DNA of 64,000 nucleotides from Moraxellaceae bacterium (GTDB taxonomy: Bacteria; Pseudomonadota; Gammaproteobacteria; Pseudomonadales; Moraxellaceae). The position numbers and the translations under genes were made by a program. The notes below the pieces were generated by a model. The model did not search any database. It was not told the origin of the DNA and worked only from the letters and a program-made list of their open reading frames with translations. This document shows, in pieces, positions 9,962 through 19,570 of the stretch. The stretch's first letter is position 1, and every line of letters starts with the position of its first letter. The stretch is from contig JAQZBP010000009.1 in assembly GCA_029237815.1 (NCBI GenBank), positions 1 to 64,000 of the forward strand. The letters run 5' to 3'.

Positions 9962-10435
9962 TCAGCCGAGGGCGCGCAGCACCGATACCATCTCGATGGC
10001 GCCGAGCGCGGCATCGCTGCCCTTGTTGCCGGCCTTGGTGCCGGAGCGCTCGATGGCCTGCTCGATGGAGTCGGTGGTGAGCACGCCGAAGATCACCGGC
10101 AGGCCATATTCCAGGCCGACCACGCCAAGGCCCTTGGCCGCTTCGTTGCAGACATAATCGAAGTGCGGCGTGCCGCCGCGGATCACGGCACCGAGCGCGA
10201 TAATGGCGTCGAAGGCCTTCTTCTCGGCCAGCTTCTTCGCCACCAGCGGCAGCTCCCAGGCACCGGGCACGCGCACCACGGTGATGTTTTCTTCCGCCAC
10301 GCCATGACGCTTCAGCGTGTCGATGGCACCGGCGAGCAGCGACTCCACCACGAAGCTGTTGAAGCGCGCCACGGCGATGGCGTAACGGCCGTTGGCCTGG
10401 TTGAAACCGCCTTCCACGATCTTGATATTGCTCAT
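9962..10435 (-). CDS. ribH: 6,7-dimethyl-8-ribityllumazine synthase
   Basis: Joins 5-amino-6-ribitylaminouracil with dihydroxybutanone phosphate to give the lumazine precursor of riboflavin, usually as an icosahedral or decameric shell. It has 157 residues from the ATG at 10435. AAGGGGAG upstream supports this start over the TTG seven codons earlier. Motifs: [55 protein letters not shown] and [17 protein letters not shown]. It lies downstream of the RibB fusion with about 108 bp between. Confidence 0.96.
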   Translation of the reverse strand: MSNIKIVEGGFNQANGRYAIAVARFNSFVVESLLAGAIDTLKRHGVAEENITVVRVPGAWELPLVAKKLAEKKAFDAIIALGAVIRGGTPHFDYVCNEAAKGLGVVGLEYGLPVIFGVLTTDSIEQAIERSGTKAGNKGSDAALGAIEMVSVLRALG

Positions 10436-10543
10436 CTCAGTCTCCCCTTCGATCAATTGCCGCCCGGACAGGAAAAGCCGGGCGAAAAGTGCTGTTGAAT
10501 GCCGCCGGCCGCCAACACGCCGACCCGCGTGACTGGACGCCGC

Positions 10544-11653
10544 TTATTCGGTCGTCACGTATTCCACGATCTCGAGGCCGAAGCCGGAGAGCGCGTTGAA
10601 CTTCATCGGCGAGCTCAGCAGGCGCATCTTGGTCACGCCCAGATCACGCAGGATCTGCGAGCCGGTGCCGATGTTGCGGTACATGCCGGAGCCGGAGCCC
10701 TCGCTCGTGCGCGGACGCAGGCCGAAGAAATCCTCGATCTGGCCGACCATGTCGGCCGAGGCATAGTCCTGCCCGAGCAGCACGATCACGCCGGCTTCGG
10801 CCGCCGCGATTTCCTTCAGGCTCTTCTGCAGGTTCCAGCCGAGGCGGCCCTGGTACTTGGCGTGCAGCAGGTCGCGCAGCGGGTTGACCACGTGCACGCG
10901 CACCGTCGGTACCGTGCCGGGGGCGAGGTCGCCCCTCACCAGCGCCACGTGCACGTCGGTGCCGCCGGCATCGCGGTACACGTGCAGGCGGAAGTCGCCG
11001 TACTCGGTGGCCAGCGTCTGCACGTCGACGCGCTGCACCGTCTGCTCGTTGACCATGCGGTAGTGGATAAGGTCGGCGATGGTGCCGATCTTGAGGTTGT
11101 GCTCGATGGCGAACTTCTCGAGATCGGGGCGGCGCGACATGGTGCCGTCCTCGTTCATGATCTCGCAGATCACGCCGGCGGGCTCGAGGCCGGCCAAGCG
11201 CGCGAGGTCGCAGGCGGCCTCGGTATGGCCGGCGCGGCGCAGCACGCCGCCCGGCTCCGCCATCAGCGGGAAGATGTGGCCGGGCTGCACGATGTCGGCG
11301 GCTTTCGCATCGCGCGCCACGGCGGCCTGGATGGTGCGGGCACGGTCAGCGGCGGAAATGCCCGTGGACACGCCCGTCGCGGCCTCGATGGACACCGTGA
11401 ACTTGGTGCCGTAGCCGGAGCCGTTGCGCTGCACCATGAGCGGCAGCTTGAGCGACTCGCAGCGCTCGCGCGTCATCGGCAGGCACACCAGCCCGCGCGC
11501 GTACTTGATCATGAAATTGATGTCTTCGGGGCGCACATGCGTGGCCGCCATGACGAGGTCGCCTTCGTTCTCGCGATCCTCGTCGTCCATCAGCACCACC
11601 ATGCGCCCGAGGCGGATGTCGGCAATCAGCTCTTCAATCGTGTTCAGTGCCAT
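10544..11653 (-). CDS. ribB: 3,4-dihydroxy-2-butanone 4-phosphate synthase fused to degenerate GTP cyclohydrolase II-like domain
   Basis: 369 residues. The N-terminal domain, about residues 1-205, is a complete RibB that converts ribulose 5-phosphate to dihydroxybutanone phosphate and formate: DDEDRENEGDLVMAA, RAGHTEAACDLARLAGL and EIMNEDGTM are present. The C-terminal half is RibA-like in length and ending, but the zinc-binding cysteines and the RQEGRGIG catalytic stretch are absent. The equivalent region reads VVNPLRDLLHA and AEAGVIVLLGQD. The second half is therefore probably not a GTP cyclohydrolase; this matches the RibBX variant known in proteobacteria, and a stand-alone ribA is present at 6.4 kb. 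It follows riboflavin synthase by 13 bp. Confidence 0.93.
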   Translation of the reverse strand: MALNTIEELIADIRLGRMVVLMDDEDRENEGDLVMAATHVRPEDINFMIKYARGLVCLPMTRERCESLKLPLMVQRNGSGYGTKFTVSIEAATGVSTGISAADRARTIQAAVARDAKAADIVQPGHIFPLMAEPGGVLRRAGHTEAACDLARLAGLEPAGVICEIMNEDGTMSRRPDLEKFAIEHNLKIGTIADLIHYRMVNEQTVQRVDVQTLATEYGDFRLHVYRDAGGTDVHVALVRGDLAPGTVPTVRVHVVNPLRDLLHAKYQGRLGWNLQKSLKEIAAAEAGVIVLLGQDYASADMVGQIEDFFGLRPRTSEGSGSGMYRNIGTGSQILRDLGVTKMRLLSSPMKFNALSGFGLEIVEYVTTE

Positions 11654-11666
11654 CTGTCAGGCTCTC

Positions 11667-12329
11667 TCACTTCATAAAACCGTGTTCGGCCAGGAAGGCC
11701 ATGCTGATGCCGCCACCGTGGCCGGCATCCGCCGCTTTCTCGCCCATCAGCAGGCGCTCGAGGTAGCGCGCGATCACGTCCACCTCGAGGTTCACTTTCG
11801 TGCCCGGGGCCCAGGAGCCGATGTTGGTCTCCTGCACCGTGTGCGGCACGATGGTCAGCACGAAGTCGGTGCCCGCCACGTCGTTCACCGTGAGGCTGAT
11901 GCCGTCGACCGTGACGGAGCCTTTCATGGCGATGTACTTCGCCAGCTCGCGCGGTGCGCGCACCCGGAACAGGATGGCGCGGGCGGAAACCTCGCGGCTC
12001 ACCACCTCCCCAATACCATCCACGTGGCCGCTGACGATATGGCCGCCGAGCCGCGACTGCGGCTGCAGCGCCTTCTCCAGGTTCACCACGGCGCCGACCT
12101 TCAGGTCCTTGAGCGTGGAGCAGGCCAGGGTCTCGGTGGAAACGTCGGCGACGTAGCCGTCGCCCGGCAGCTCGACCGCCGTCAGGCAGACGCCGTTGGT
12201 GGCGATGGAATCGCCGAGCTTCACATCGCCAAGGTCGAGCTTGCCGGTGGCGATGCGCAGGCGCACGTCGCCGCCGCGCGGCTCGATGGCGCGAATGGTG
12301 CCGATTGCTTCGATGATGCCGGTGAACAT
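11667..12329 (-). CDS. ribE: Riboflavin synthase, alpha chain
   Basis: Dismutates two lumazines to riboflavin and the pyrimidine that RibH reuses. The 220 residues are two tandem lumazine-binding barrels. The N-terminus MFTGIIEAIG is diagnostic. Barrel 1 has SIATNGVCLTAVE and GGHIVSGHVDGIG; barrel 2 has GSVTVDGISLTVNDV and VPHTVQETNIG. The C-terminal helix is slightly longer than usual (GHGGGISMAFLAEHGFMK). It lies between ribD and ribB. No FMN-riboswitch-like sequence was found in the 151-bp gap before it. Confidence 0.96.
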   Translation of the reverse strand: MFTGIIEAIGTIRAIEPRGGDVRLRIATGKLDLGDVKLGDSIATNGVCLTAVELPGDGYVADVSTETLACSTLKDLKVGAVVNLEKALQPQSRLGGHIVSGHVDGIGEVVSREVSARAILFRVRAPRELAKYIAMKGSVTVDGISLTVNDVAGTDFVLTIVPHTVQETNIGSWAPGTKVNLEVDVIARYLERLLMGEKAADAGHGGGISMAFLAEHGFMK

Positions 12330-12480
12330 GACTACCCGCCTCGCTATCCGTTGGTCCCGCGCCCGGAAGGCCGCAGGGAAGCACCAAAACTGCGCTGCGA
12401 TGCGGGACCGCCGTCACGCCGCATCACAGCAACTCATTCCGCGGCGACGGCCGCGCTACCCGCGCCGCCGCGTCACACCC

Positions 12481-13590
12481 TCATTTCGGGCGCAGCGTGA
12501 GGCGCAGGTCGCCCCCCACCATGCGCGTGTCGCGAATCACGAGCCGGCGCTGGTCGCGAATGCTGGCCAGCGGCCAGTCGAGCAGGGGACGCGCGCTGCT
12601 GCCGAGCAGCACCGGCGCCATGTACACGATGTACTCGTCCACCAGGCCCGCCTTCGCAAAGGAACCGGCCACCGTGGCACCGGCCTCCACCAGCACTTCG
12701 TTCGCGCCGTCGGCCGCCAGTTTTTTCAGCAGCGCCCCGATATCGACGCGGCCATCGCGCCCCGGCAGCACCCAGGTGTCCGCGCCAACGGCCGCGAGCT
12801 CTTGCTGCCGCGCCGGCTGTTCGCTGGCGCCGACGATGACGACGCGGCCGGGCGCGGTGAAGAGCGCCGCGTTCGCCGGCGTGCGGAACTGCGCATCCAG
12901 CACCACGCGCAGCGGCGGCACGACATCGCCGTAATACCACTCGCTCCATTCCTCCGGGCGCACGGTGAGCGCGGGATTGTCCGCGAGCACGGTACCGACG
13001 CCGGTGATGATCGCGGAACTCATGGCGCGCCACTTCTGCACGTCGCGGCGCGCGTCGGGCCCGGTGATCCATTTCGATTCGCCATTGGCCATGCCGGTGC
13101 GGCCGTCCAGGCTCATGGCGAGCTTCAGCCGCACCCAGGGCAGGCCGCCGTTGATGCGGCGCAGGAAGCCGGCGTTCAGCGCCCGCGCCTCGTCGCCCAT
13201 CAGGCCGACGTCCACCACGATGCCGGCGTCGCGCAGGATCTGCGTGCCCTTGCCGGCCACGAGCGGATTCGCGTCTTCGGTGGCGGCGACGACACGCCTG
13301 AGGCCGGCGATCACGAGTTCATTGGCGCAGGGCGGCGTGCGGCCGTGGTGCGCGCAAGGCTCCAGCGTCACGTAGGCAGTGGCACCAAAGGCGCGATGCC
13401 CGGCCTGCTTCAGCGCGACGATCTCGGCATGCGGGCCGCCGGCGCGGGCGTGGTAGCCCTCGCCCACGATGATGCCGTCCTTCACGATCACGCAGCCCAC
13501 GCGCGGATTCGGCTGCGTGGTGTAGCGGCCCTGGCGCGCCAGGCGCAGGGCTTCGCTCATGTAGCGGAGGTCGTCGGTCGGCGTGCTCAC
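12481..13590 (-). CDS. ribD: Bifunctional diaminohydroxyphosphoribosylaminopyrimidine deaminase / reductase
   Basis: Performs the second and third steps of riboflavin synthesis. The 369 residues comprise an N-terminal cytidine-deaminase-type zinc domain ([12 protein letters not shown] and [14 protein letters not shown]) and a C-terminal NADPH-dependent reductase domain from about residue 145 ([46 protein letters not shown]). The GTG at 13590 is taken as the start because it overlaps the nrdR stop as GTGA, suggesting translational coupling; an ATG ten codons later is the alternative. Confidence 0.95.
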   Translation of the reverse strand: MSTPTDDLRYMSEALRLARQGRYTTQPNPRVGCVIVKDGIIVGEGYHARAGGPHAEIVALKQAGHRAFGATAYVTLEPCAHHGRTPPCANELVIAGLRRVVAATEDANPLVAGKGTQILRDAGIVVDVGLMGDEARALNAGFLRRINGGLPWVRLKLAMSLDGRTGMANGESKWITGPDARRDVQKWRAMSSAIITGVGTVLADNPALTVRPEEWSEWYYGDVVPPLRVVLDAQFRTPANAALFTAPGRVVIVGASEQPARQQELAAVGADTWVLPGRDGRVDIGALLKKLAADGANEVLVEAGATVAGSFAKAGLVDEYIVYMAPVLLGSSARPLLDWPLASIRDQRRLVIRDTRMVGGDLRLTLRPK

Positions 13591-14063
13591 GTCGGGCTCT
13601 TGCTGTCGCTGTTGTCGCGCTCGAGCTTTTCGATCTCGGTGCGGAACTCGCTGATGTCCTGGAAGCTGCGGTACACGGAGGCGAAGCGCACATAGGCCAC
13701 GGAATCGAGCAGCTTGAGTTCGTCCATGACCATCTCGCCGACCATGCGCGATTTCACTTCGCGTTCGCCGGTGGCGCGCAGGCGGTGCAGGATACGGTTG
13801 ACGGCTTCGTCGATCTTCTCGATCGAGACGGGGCGCTTCTGCAGGGAATGCATCAGGCCGGCGCGGAGCTTTTCTTCATCGAAGGGCTGACGCACGCCAT
13901 CGGACTTGATGATGCGCGGCAGCACGAGCTCGGCGGTTTCAAAGGTGGTGAAGCGCTCGCCGCAGGAGGTGCACTCGCGGCGACGGCGGACCTGGTCGCC
14001 GTCGGCGACGAGGCGGGAATCGATGACTTTGGTGTCGTCGGCGCTGCAGAACGGGCAGTGCAT
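13587..14063 (-). CDS. nrdR: Transcriptional repressor NrdR
   Basis: Nucleotide-sensing repressor of ribonucleotide reductase genes. The 158 residues have an N-terminal four-cysteine zinc ribbon ([17 protein letters not shown], then [16 protein letters not shown]) followed by the ATP-cone ([52 protein letters not shown]). Its stop overlaps the ribD start by four bases. It is downstream of glyA, the usual gammaproteobacterial order, with a 267-bp gap in which I could not identify a confident NrdR box. Confidence 0.96.
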   Translation of the reverse strand: MHCPFCSADDTKVIDSRLVADGDQVRRRRECTSCGERFTTFETAELVLPRIIKSDGVRQPFDEEKLRAGLMHSLQKRPVSIEKIDEAVNRILHRLRATGEREVKSRMVGEMVMDELKLLDSVAYVRFASVYRSFQDISEFRTEIEKLERDNSDSKSPT

Positions 14064-14330
14064 GAGTGAGAACCCCTAAAGAACCTTCCTGTGTTTCGGC
14101 AACAACAGTGCATCTTGTACTGCATCTCCCCGTCCCGGGGGAGCGTACGGGGCCGGTACAGCGAACCGCCCGGGCCCGCCGTCACGCCCCTCCGGTGCCC
14201 GCCAAGCGGAACCGGAAGCGCTGCCGTGGCGACGCGGGACAGGCTCGCGTGCACGGCGGCGGATCGGCAGGCGCGGCGCCGAAGGCCACCTCGTCTGCCC
14301 GGGCAGGAGCCGAAGCCCCTGCCCGTCACA

Positions 14331-15584
14331 TCACTTCGGGTAGACCGGGAACTTCGCGCAGACCGCCTTGACCTTGGCCGCCGCCTTTTCGATCACCGCG
14401 GCATCGCCACGGCTGTCGATGATGTCGGCGATCCAGCCAGCGAGCTCCTTGCATTCGGCTTCGCCGAAACCGCGCGTGGTCACCGCCGGGGTGCCGATAC
14501 GGATGCCGGAGGTCACGAAAGGCGAGCGCGGGTCGTTGGGCACCGCGTTTTTGTTCACGGTGATGCCGGCCGTGCCCAGCCAGGCGTCCGCATCCTTGCC
14601 GGTCACGTCCTGCTTGATCAGCGAGAGCAGAAAGAGGTGGTTGTCGGTGCCTCCGGAGACGATGTCGTAGCCGCGGCCGATGAGTACCTCGGCCATGGCC
14701 TGGGCGTTCTTCACCACCTGGGCCTGGTAGGTCTTGAACTCGGGCGCCATCGCTTCCTTGAAGGCCACGGCCTTGGCGGCGATGACGTGCTCGAGCGGGC
14801 CGCCCTGGATGCCGGGGAACACGGCGCTCTGCAGCTTCTTCTCGATCTCTTCGTTCTTCTTGGCCAGGATCAGGCCGGAACGCGGGCCGCGCAGGGTCTT
14901 GTGCGTGGTGGTGGTGGTGACGTCGGCGATCTGCACCGGATTGGGGTACACGCCGGCGGCCACGAGGCCGGCCACGTGGGCCATGTCCACCATCAGGTAG
15001 GCGCCGACCTTGTCGGCGATGTCGCGGAAGCGCTGCCAGTCCATCACGCGGGAATAAGCGGAGAAGCCGGCCACGATCATGCGCGGCTTGTGCTCCAGCG
15101 CCAGGCGCTCGACTTCGTCGTAGTCGACTTCCCCGGTCTCGGTGTTGAGGCCGTACTGAATCGCGTTATAGGTCTTGCCGGAAAAGTTCACCTTGGCGCC
15201 GTGGGTGAGGTGGCCGCCATGGGCCAGGCTCATGCCGAGCACGGTGTCACCGGCATTCAGCAGCGCGAGATACACGGCGCCGTTGGCCTGGGAGCCGGCA
15301 TGCGGCTGCACATTGGCGTAGTCGGCGCCGAAGAGCTGCTTGGCGCGGTCGATGGCGAGCTGCTCGACGATGTCGACGTACTCGCAGCCGCCGTAGTAGC
15401 GCTTGCCGGGATAGCCTTCCGCGTACTTGTTGGTGAGCTTGCTGCCCTGGGCCTCCATGACGGCCGGGGAACAGTAGTTCTCGGAAGCGATGAGCTCGAT
15501 ATGGTCTTCCTGGCGGGCCTCTTCCTGGGCGATGGCCTGGGCCAGTTCCGGATCAAAGCTGGCAAGCGTCACGTTGCTGAACAT
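14331..15584 (-). CDS. glyA: Serine hydroxymethyltransferase
   Basis: A PLP enzyme interconverting serine and glycine while loading tetrahydrofolate with one-carbon units. It has 417 residues from the ATG at 15584 (MFSNVTLA). Conserved: [43 protein letters not shown], the [13 protein letters not shown] segment and the PLP-binding lysine in [12 protein letters not shown]. Length and motifs are normal. Upstream 230 bp hold only a short inverted repeat and no gene. Confidence 0.97.
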   Translation of the reverse strand: MFSNVTLASFDPELAQAIAQEEARQEDHIELIASENYCSPAVMEAQGSKLTNKYAEGYPGKRYYGGCEYVDIVEQLAIDRAKQLFGADYANVQPHAGSQANGAVYLALLNAGDTVLGMSLAHGGHLTHGAKVNFSGKTYNAIQYGLNTETGEVDYDEVERLALEHKPRMIVAGFSAYSRVMDWQRFRDIADKVGAYLMVDMAHVAGLVAAGVYPNPVQIADVTTTTTHKTLRGPRSGLILAKKNEEIEKKLQSAVFPGIQGGPLEHVIAAKAVAFKEAMAPEFKTYQAQVVKNAQAMAEVLIGRGYDIVSGGTDNHLFLLSLIKQDVTGKDADAWLGTAGITVNKNAVPNDPRSPFVTSGIRIGTPAVTTRGFGEAECKELAGWIADIIDSRGDAAVIEKAAAKVKAVCAKFPVYPK

Positions 15585-15815
15585 CACTACCTCAACAAGA
15601 TGGGGGAAGGCTGGGGGTGCGCATTCTAGCGGATTCGGCCCCAAAAGGCAGGCCGAAGCGGCGCCTTCCAGCCATGAAACCGCGTGATGCCGCGCAGGGG
15701 TCGACCTTGTAACCCGGCTGCCATCCCGCGCTCGCGAAGCGCCGGCGGTACAGCGCGGAATACCGTACCGCGCCGAGCGGCCAGCCGTCAGACCGCCCCG
15801 GCGCCGGTGGCCGGC

Positions 15816-16253
15816 TCAGGCGCCCGTGGCGCGGCGATACCAGGCGGCCAGGGCGTTGGTGATGGCGCCGTTATGCTCGGCGAACTCGTCGGCCAGCAGC
15901 GCCAGGCGCGCCTCCTGCTCGGGAATCCACTCGGTCAGCTCGTCCATCTCGGCCTCGGAGGCGGGCAGGCCGCTGGGAAAGCCCGTCTGGATGGCGGCCC
16001 GCGTGATGCGGGCGGGCGCCGGCAGTCCCAGCTCCTCGAGCCGGGCCGGGGCCTGGCGGATCTCGTCCAGGCTGGCCCAGCGGAAATACTGCTCGAAAGA
16101 CGCGCCGCTGTTCACTTCCTGGCTGAGCATCTCCACCTCGTAGAGGAGCTGCTCGGGGGCCAGCAGGTCACGCCCCTCGGCCCGGTCCTGCAGGGCACGG
16201 GTATAGACCGCGCTGACCAGCGCCTCGTTCTCGGCTGTACTCATCTCCGCCAT
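15816..16253 (-). CDS. DMP19 / DUF4375-like protein
   Basis: A cytosolic-looking protein of 145 residues with no signal peptide. The motif YEVEMLSQEVNSGASFEQYF matches the core of DMP19/DUF4375 proteins, which are widespread and of unclear role; the name comes from a DNA-mimic family in Neisseria. The many acidic residues (TEWIPEQE, ASEAEMDEL) are compatible with that. The start at 16253 has AGGAG eight bases upstream; a second ATG nine bases in is too close to a good ribosome site. No operon partner is evident. Confidence 0.65.
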   Translation of the reverse strand: MAEMSTAENEALVSAVYTRALQDRAEGRDLLAPEQLLYEVEMLSQEVNSGASFEQYFRWASLDEIRQAPARLEELGLPAPARITRAAIQTGFPSGLPASEAEMDELTEWIPEQEARLALLADEFAEHNGAITNALAAWYRRATGA

Positions 16254-16521
16254 GGTGTGCTCCTGATTGCTGCAATGTGCCGGCCGGCGCCCGCAAGGAA
16301 AGCACAAGGGCGGCGGCAATGGCGGGAAGCCTATCGCGATTTCCGCATCGGGCAGCGCCCCCGTTCAGGGGACGCCGCGCCGGCGCCGACCCCGACAGGG
16401 AGCCGCACGGCGCATCCGTCTGGCGAAGAGGCTGCTCCATCGCCTCCCCTGAATACGGGGATGGCAGAGACCGGGGCCGCGCCGTAGCGTTCGGCATCTT
16501 TTCATTGCCTCCGGTTCCCGC

Positions 16522-17781
16522 ATGCGCCGCCTCCTGCCCTTCCTGCTCCTCCTGCCGCTGGCCCCGGCCGCGCAGGCCGACACCGCCCTCCGCTTCCATG
16601 ACGACTTCGACACGCCCGGCAGCTGGGCCGGCCAGACCACGCCCGCGGCCGCGGTACGCGTCGACTTCGGCGTGCTGCACATCGCGCGCAGCGGCGACGG
16701 CAACACCACCGAGCTCACCCGGCCGGTGCAGGTGACGCCCGCCACGCGCTGGCGCGCCAGCGTCGACCTCAACTACCGCGACCTCACCGAGGGCGACGAG
16801 CAGGTGCGCGGCGGCCTCGCCGTCAACGGCGCGCTCGGCGACGGGCTCTACGTGCAGCTCGACGCCGCAGGCAATGTGCGCATGACCTGGTACGACGGCG
16901 CCGACTGGGTGCCGGACGCGCCCTTGCCCTGGACCCGGGCCGCCGCGGCAAAGCCGGGGCGCGACGTGGTCAACCGCATCAGCCTCGCACGCGAAGCGAA
17001 TGGCACCTTCAGCGTCGCGGTGAACGGTGAGAAAGCCGGCGAGAGCCGCGTCATCGACTTCACGCCGCGCGCCGTCGGCATCGCGCTGAAATCCACTTTC
17101 CAGCTCGGTGCCGACTTCGACAACCTGACGCTGGAGGAAACGGGCAGCGACGCCCATGTCGCGCGCCTGCTCGGCAGCGGCGGCCGCACGCTGTTCGCGG
17201 ACGACTTTACGCGGCGCTGGCTGCAGCGCGACGGCTGGTGGACCGGCGAGGACGCGGAAAAGAAAGTGGAAGTGAAGGACGGCCGCCTGCTCGTCACCGG
17301 CAAAGGCGCCACGGGCGACACCTGGCGCCGCGGCAAGCACCGGCTGCTGCAGCGCATCGACGCGCCGGCGACACCGCGCGGCCTGGCCAGCGGCTACCAC
17401 GTCGGCGCGCGCCTGACCGCACTCGAAGGCGACAGCAGCGCGCCCATCGGCCTCGTGCTGGCCGGCGACCGCGGCGCCCAGGACCCGCAGGCGCCCGGCA
17501 TCGCCGTGCAGATCGACCAGCAGGCTTTTCGCCTGCTGCGCTTCTACGCCGACGGCCGCGAGGACCTGCTGCTGCCATGGACGCGCTCGCCCTCGATCGC
17601 CGCCGGCGACAACCGCCTCGACCTCGTGGTGCCGGAGGACGGCCGCCTGCGCGTCTTCATCAATGGCGACTACCAGCTCACGCGGCCCCTGCCGGCCGGC
17701 TTCGCGCTGACCACGCTCGGCATCGAAGTCACCGGTGCGCGCAGCGTGGCCATCGATGATGTGGTGGTGCGCATTCCCTGA
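16522..17781 (+). CDS. Secreted protein with two LamG/concanavalin-like beta domains
   Basis: 419 residues with a clear signal peptide (MRRLLPFLLLLPLAPAAQA). The mature part looks like two related jelly-roll domains: residues about 22-205 (FHDDFDTPGSWAGQ ... GADFDNLTLEETG) and about 218-419 (LFADDFTRRWLQRDGW ... VAIDDVVVRIP). Each starts with an F(A/H)DDF strand and ends with an (F/I)DN/DD-L/V strand, the pattern of LamG- or DUF1080-like sugar-binding folds. No catalytic residues can be assigned. It may bind or act on a polysaccharide. It stands alone between divergent neighbours. Confidence 0.6.
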   Translation: MRRLLPFLLLLPLAPAAQADTALRFHDDFDTPGSWAGQTTPAAAVRVDFGVLHIARSGDGNTTELTRPVQVTPATRWRASVDLNYRDLTEGDEQVRGGLAVNGALGDGLYVQLDAAGNVRMTWYDGADWVPDAPLPWTRAAAAKPGRDVVNRISLAREANGTFSVAVNGEKAGESRVIDFTPRAVGIALKSTFQLGADFDNLTLEETGSDAHVARLLGSGGRTLFADDFTRRWLQRDGWWTGEDAEKKVEVKDGRLLVTGKGATGDTWRRGKHRLLQRIDAPATPRGLASGYHVGARLTALEGDSSAPIGLVLAGDRGAQDPQAPGIAVQIDQQAFRLLRFYADGREDLLLPWTRSPSIAAGDNRLDLVVPEDGRLRVFINGDYQLTRPLPAGFALTTLGIEVTGARSVAIDDVVVRIP

Positions 17782-18220
17782 GGCGGATCGGCAACAAAAA
17801 ATCTGCCACAACCCCCGCTTTTTCTGCGCGAGGCAATTCCCGCACACCATCGGTTGATGCGGCTCCCCGGCGCATTCAGCATTTCCGTCATCTCGGTGCC
17901 AGCCACCTCTCAGTCAGCAGGCGCCTGCGTCCATCACCGACAAGGCAGCGCTCGCCCGGAAATTCTATTGCAGAGCTTTCCTATGCTTTCAGTTTCAGTA
18001 AACTTGCCCCGCCTTAGTATCAGGCCTCCAGAGAGAGGCACTTACAGGGCGCATGACTATTGCATCCATTTACATTGAAGTAATCTAGCTGAACAGCCTC
18101 CATGAGGCCGCGCGCACCGACAGGTGCCAGCACACTATGCAACGTAACTGAACCTAGCAACGACCTCCGCAAGCACTATGGCTTGCAGGGCCATAAAACG
18201 AGAAAAAATAGAAGAACGCC
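17782..18220. other. Intergenic region before the EAL response regulator
   Basis: About 440 bp, clearly more AT-rich than the flanking genes after 17930, with no gene I can support. A perfect inverted repeat GCAAGC-6-GCTTGC lies at 18169-18186, about 35 bp before the ATG at 18221. It could be a leader hairpin or an operator. I could not fix a promoter. Confidence 0.35.
18169..18186 (+). promoter_or_regulatory. Inverted repeat in leader of the EAL gene
   Basis: Perfect 6-bp arms GCAAGC and GCTTGC around ACTATG, placed between the likely promoter region and the start codon. Its position fits an operator or mRNA leader hairpin; its function is inferred only from position. Confidence 0.3.
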
Positions 18221-19474
18221 ATGTCCCTAGACTCCTATGCCCCCCGTCTTTCACAGCACCGCCTCCTCATACTTGACGATGAACCCCTGACCGGCTGCAC
18301 GCTGCAGCAAATGGCCATGCGCCTGGGAACCGAAGCACGCAGTGTCACCGCCATAGATGAATTTCTGCTCCAGATCGAGACATGGCAGCCCGACATTATC
18401 TGCCTCGACCTCGTAATGCCGGGCATGGACGGGATAGAAGTACTGCGCCTACTCGGCGAGCGGCACTTCCGTCCCCAGGTCATCATCACGAGCGGCGTCG
18501 AGAGCCGCATCCTCCAGGCGGCCGAGCGGTCGGCGCAGGCTCATGGCGTCAAACTGGTCGGCACCCTACCCAAGCCGTATACCACGAGGGAGCTGCGGCA
18601 GGTGCTCGCGCGGGCGACAGGGCAGACGGCACCGGATACCGAGCAGGCTCCGCGCTTGATGGCGGCGGTGCGCGAGGTTTCGGTAGACGATCTCCAGCAG
18701 GCCCTTGCACAGTGCGAGCTCAAGCTGGCCTATCAGCCCAAGGTGTCCTGCCGGAACGGTGAAGTGGTTGGATTCGAGGCGCTGGCACGCTGGCACCACC
18801 CCGTGCTCGGGCATATCAGTCCGGACGTCTTCATCGCGCTGGCCGAGCGCAACGGGCTCATCGATGCCCTTACCCTTCAGGTGACGGACCAGGCCCTGAC
18901 GTGGCTGGCCGGATTCACGCAGTATTGGACCGGCCACGAGACGGCGCAGGAGTACCTTGCCAACGCCCAGATTTCCCTCAACGTCTCGGCATTGTCGCTC
19001 GGCAACGAAATGCTTTTCGCGCGGATCGTCGAACGCTGCCATGAACTCGGCGTGGCGCCGCAGCGCGTCATCCTGGAAGTAACCGAAACCAGCGCCATGC
19101 AGGACGGCACCACTGCGCTCGACAATCTTACCCGCCTGCGCCTGCAGGGCTTTCATTTGTCCATCGACGACTTCGGAACGGGCTATTCTTCCATGGTGCA
19201 GCTCGTCAGGTTGCCGTTCTCCGAACTCAAGATCGACAAGAACTTCGTGATGACGGCAGCGACATCGGAGGAGTCACAGGCTGTCATCCGCTTCATGGTC
19301 AACCTCGGCCGCAGCCTCGGGCTTACAACCACAGCTGAAGGCGTGGAAGACGAGAGTGCGTTCAGCTTCCTGAAGCGCGTGGGGTGCGACCGCGTGCAGG
19401 GCTACTGGATATCCCGACCACTGGCGCCCGATGCAGTCATTCCATGGTGCCTCGCCCAAGGGAGGCTGGACTAA
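18221..19474 (+). CDS. Response regulator with EAL c-di-GMP phosphodiesterase domain
   Basis: 417 residues. The receiver domain (about 14-135) has the acidic pair LDDEP, phosphoacceptor Asp63 in CLDLVMPG, a TSG and Lys118 in TLPKP. The EAL domain (about 155-410) is complete for catalysis: E186-A-L in GFEALARW, SLNVSA, ILEVTET, SIDDFGTGYSS, LKIDKNFV, TTAEGVEDE and QGYWISRP. It should hydrolyse c-di-GMP to pGpG when phosphorylated, lowering the signal that usually promotes pili and biofilm. A hybrid histidine kinase gene follows 96 bp downstream and is the natural partner. Confidence 0.92.
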   Translation: MSLDSYAPRLSQHRLLILDDEPLTGCTLQQMAMRLGTEARSVTAIDEFLLQIETWQPDIICLDLVMPGMDGIEVLRLLGERHFRPQVIITSGVESRILQAAERSAQAHGVKLVGTLPKPYTTRELRQVLARATGQTAPDTEQAPRLMAAVREVSVDDLQQALAQCELKLAYQPKVSCRNGEVVGFEALARWHHPVLGHISPDVFIALAERNGLIDALTLQVTDQALTWLAGFTQYWTGHETAQEYLANAQISLNVSALSLGNEMLFARIVERCHELGVAPQRVILEVTETSAMQDGTTALDNLTRLRLQGFHLSIDDFGTGYSSMVQLVRLPFSELKIDKNFVMTAATSEESQAVIRFMVNLGRSLGLTTTAEGVEDESAFSFLKRVGCDRVQGYWISRPLAPDAVIPWCLAQGRLD

Positions 19475-19570
19475 CCACGCCCGGCCGCCGCAAAAAATCA
19501 GACGCGGCGGCCTCCGCCTTGGCTGCCCCCTTCTTAGCAGCCCCGTTACTCAGGGTCTGGAGGGAACGGT

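Noticed and set aside
12330..12480. FMN riboswitch before riboflavin synthase
   Set aside because: The conserved RFN-element boxes were looked for on the minus strand in the rib gene gaps and not found.
12196..13695. A 499-codon plus-strand frame opposite ribE, ribD and nrdR
   Set aside because: It crosses three confirmed genes on the other strand and has no domain or start signal.
14091..15629. A 512-codon plus-strand frame opposite glyA
   Set aside because: It is the antisense reading of a certain gene, with Gly/His/Arg-rich sequence lacking any domain.
15745..15771. GCGGTAC / GTACCGC inverted repeat between the DMP19-like gene and glyA
   Set aside because: The 13-base loop and absence of a T tract make it neither a good terminator nor a convincing operator.
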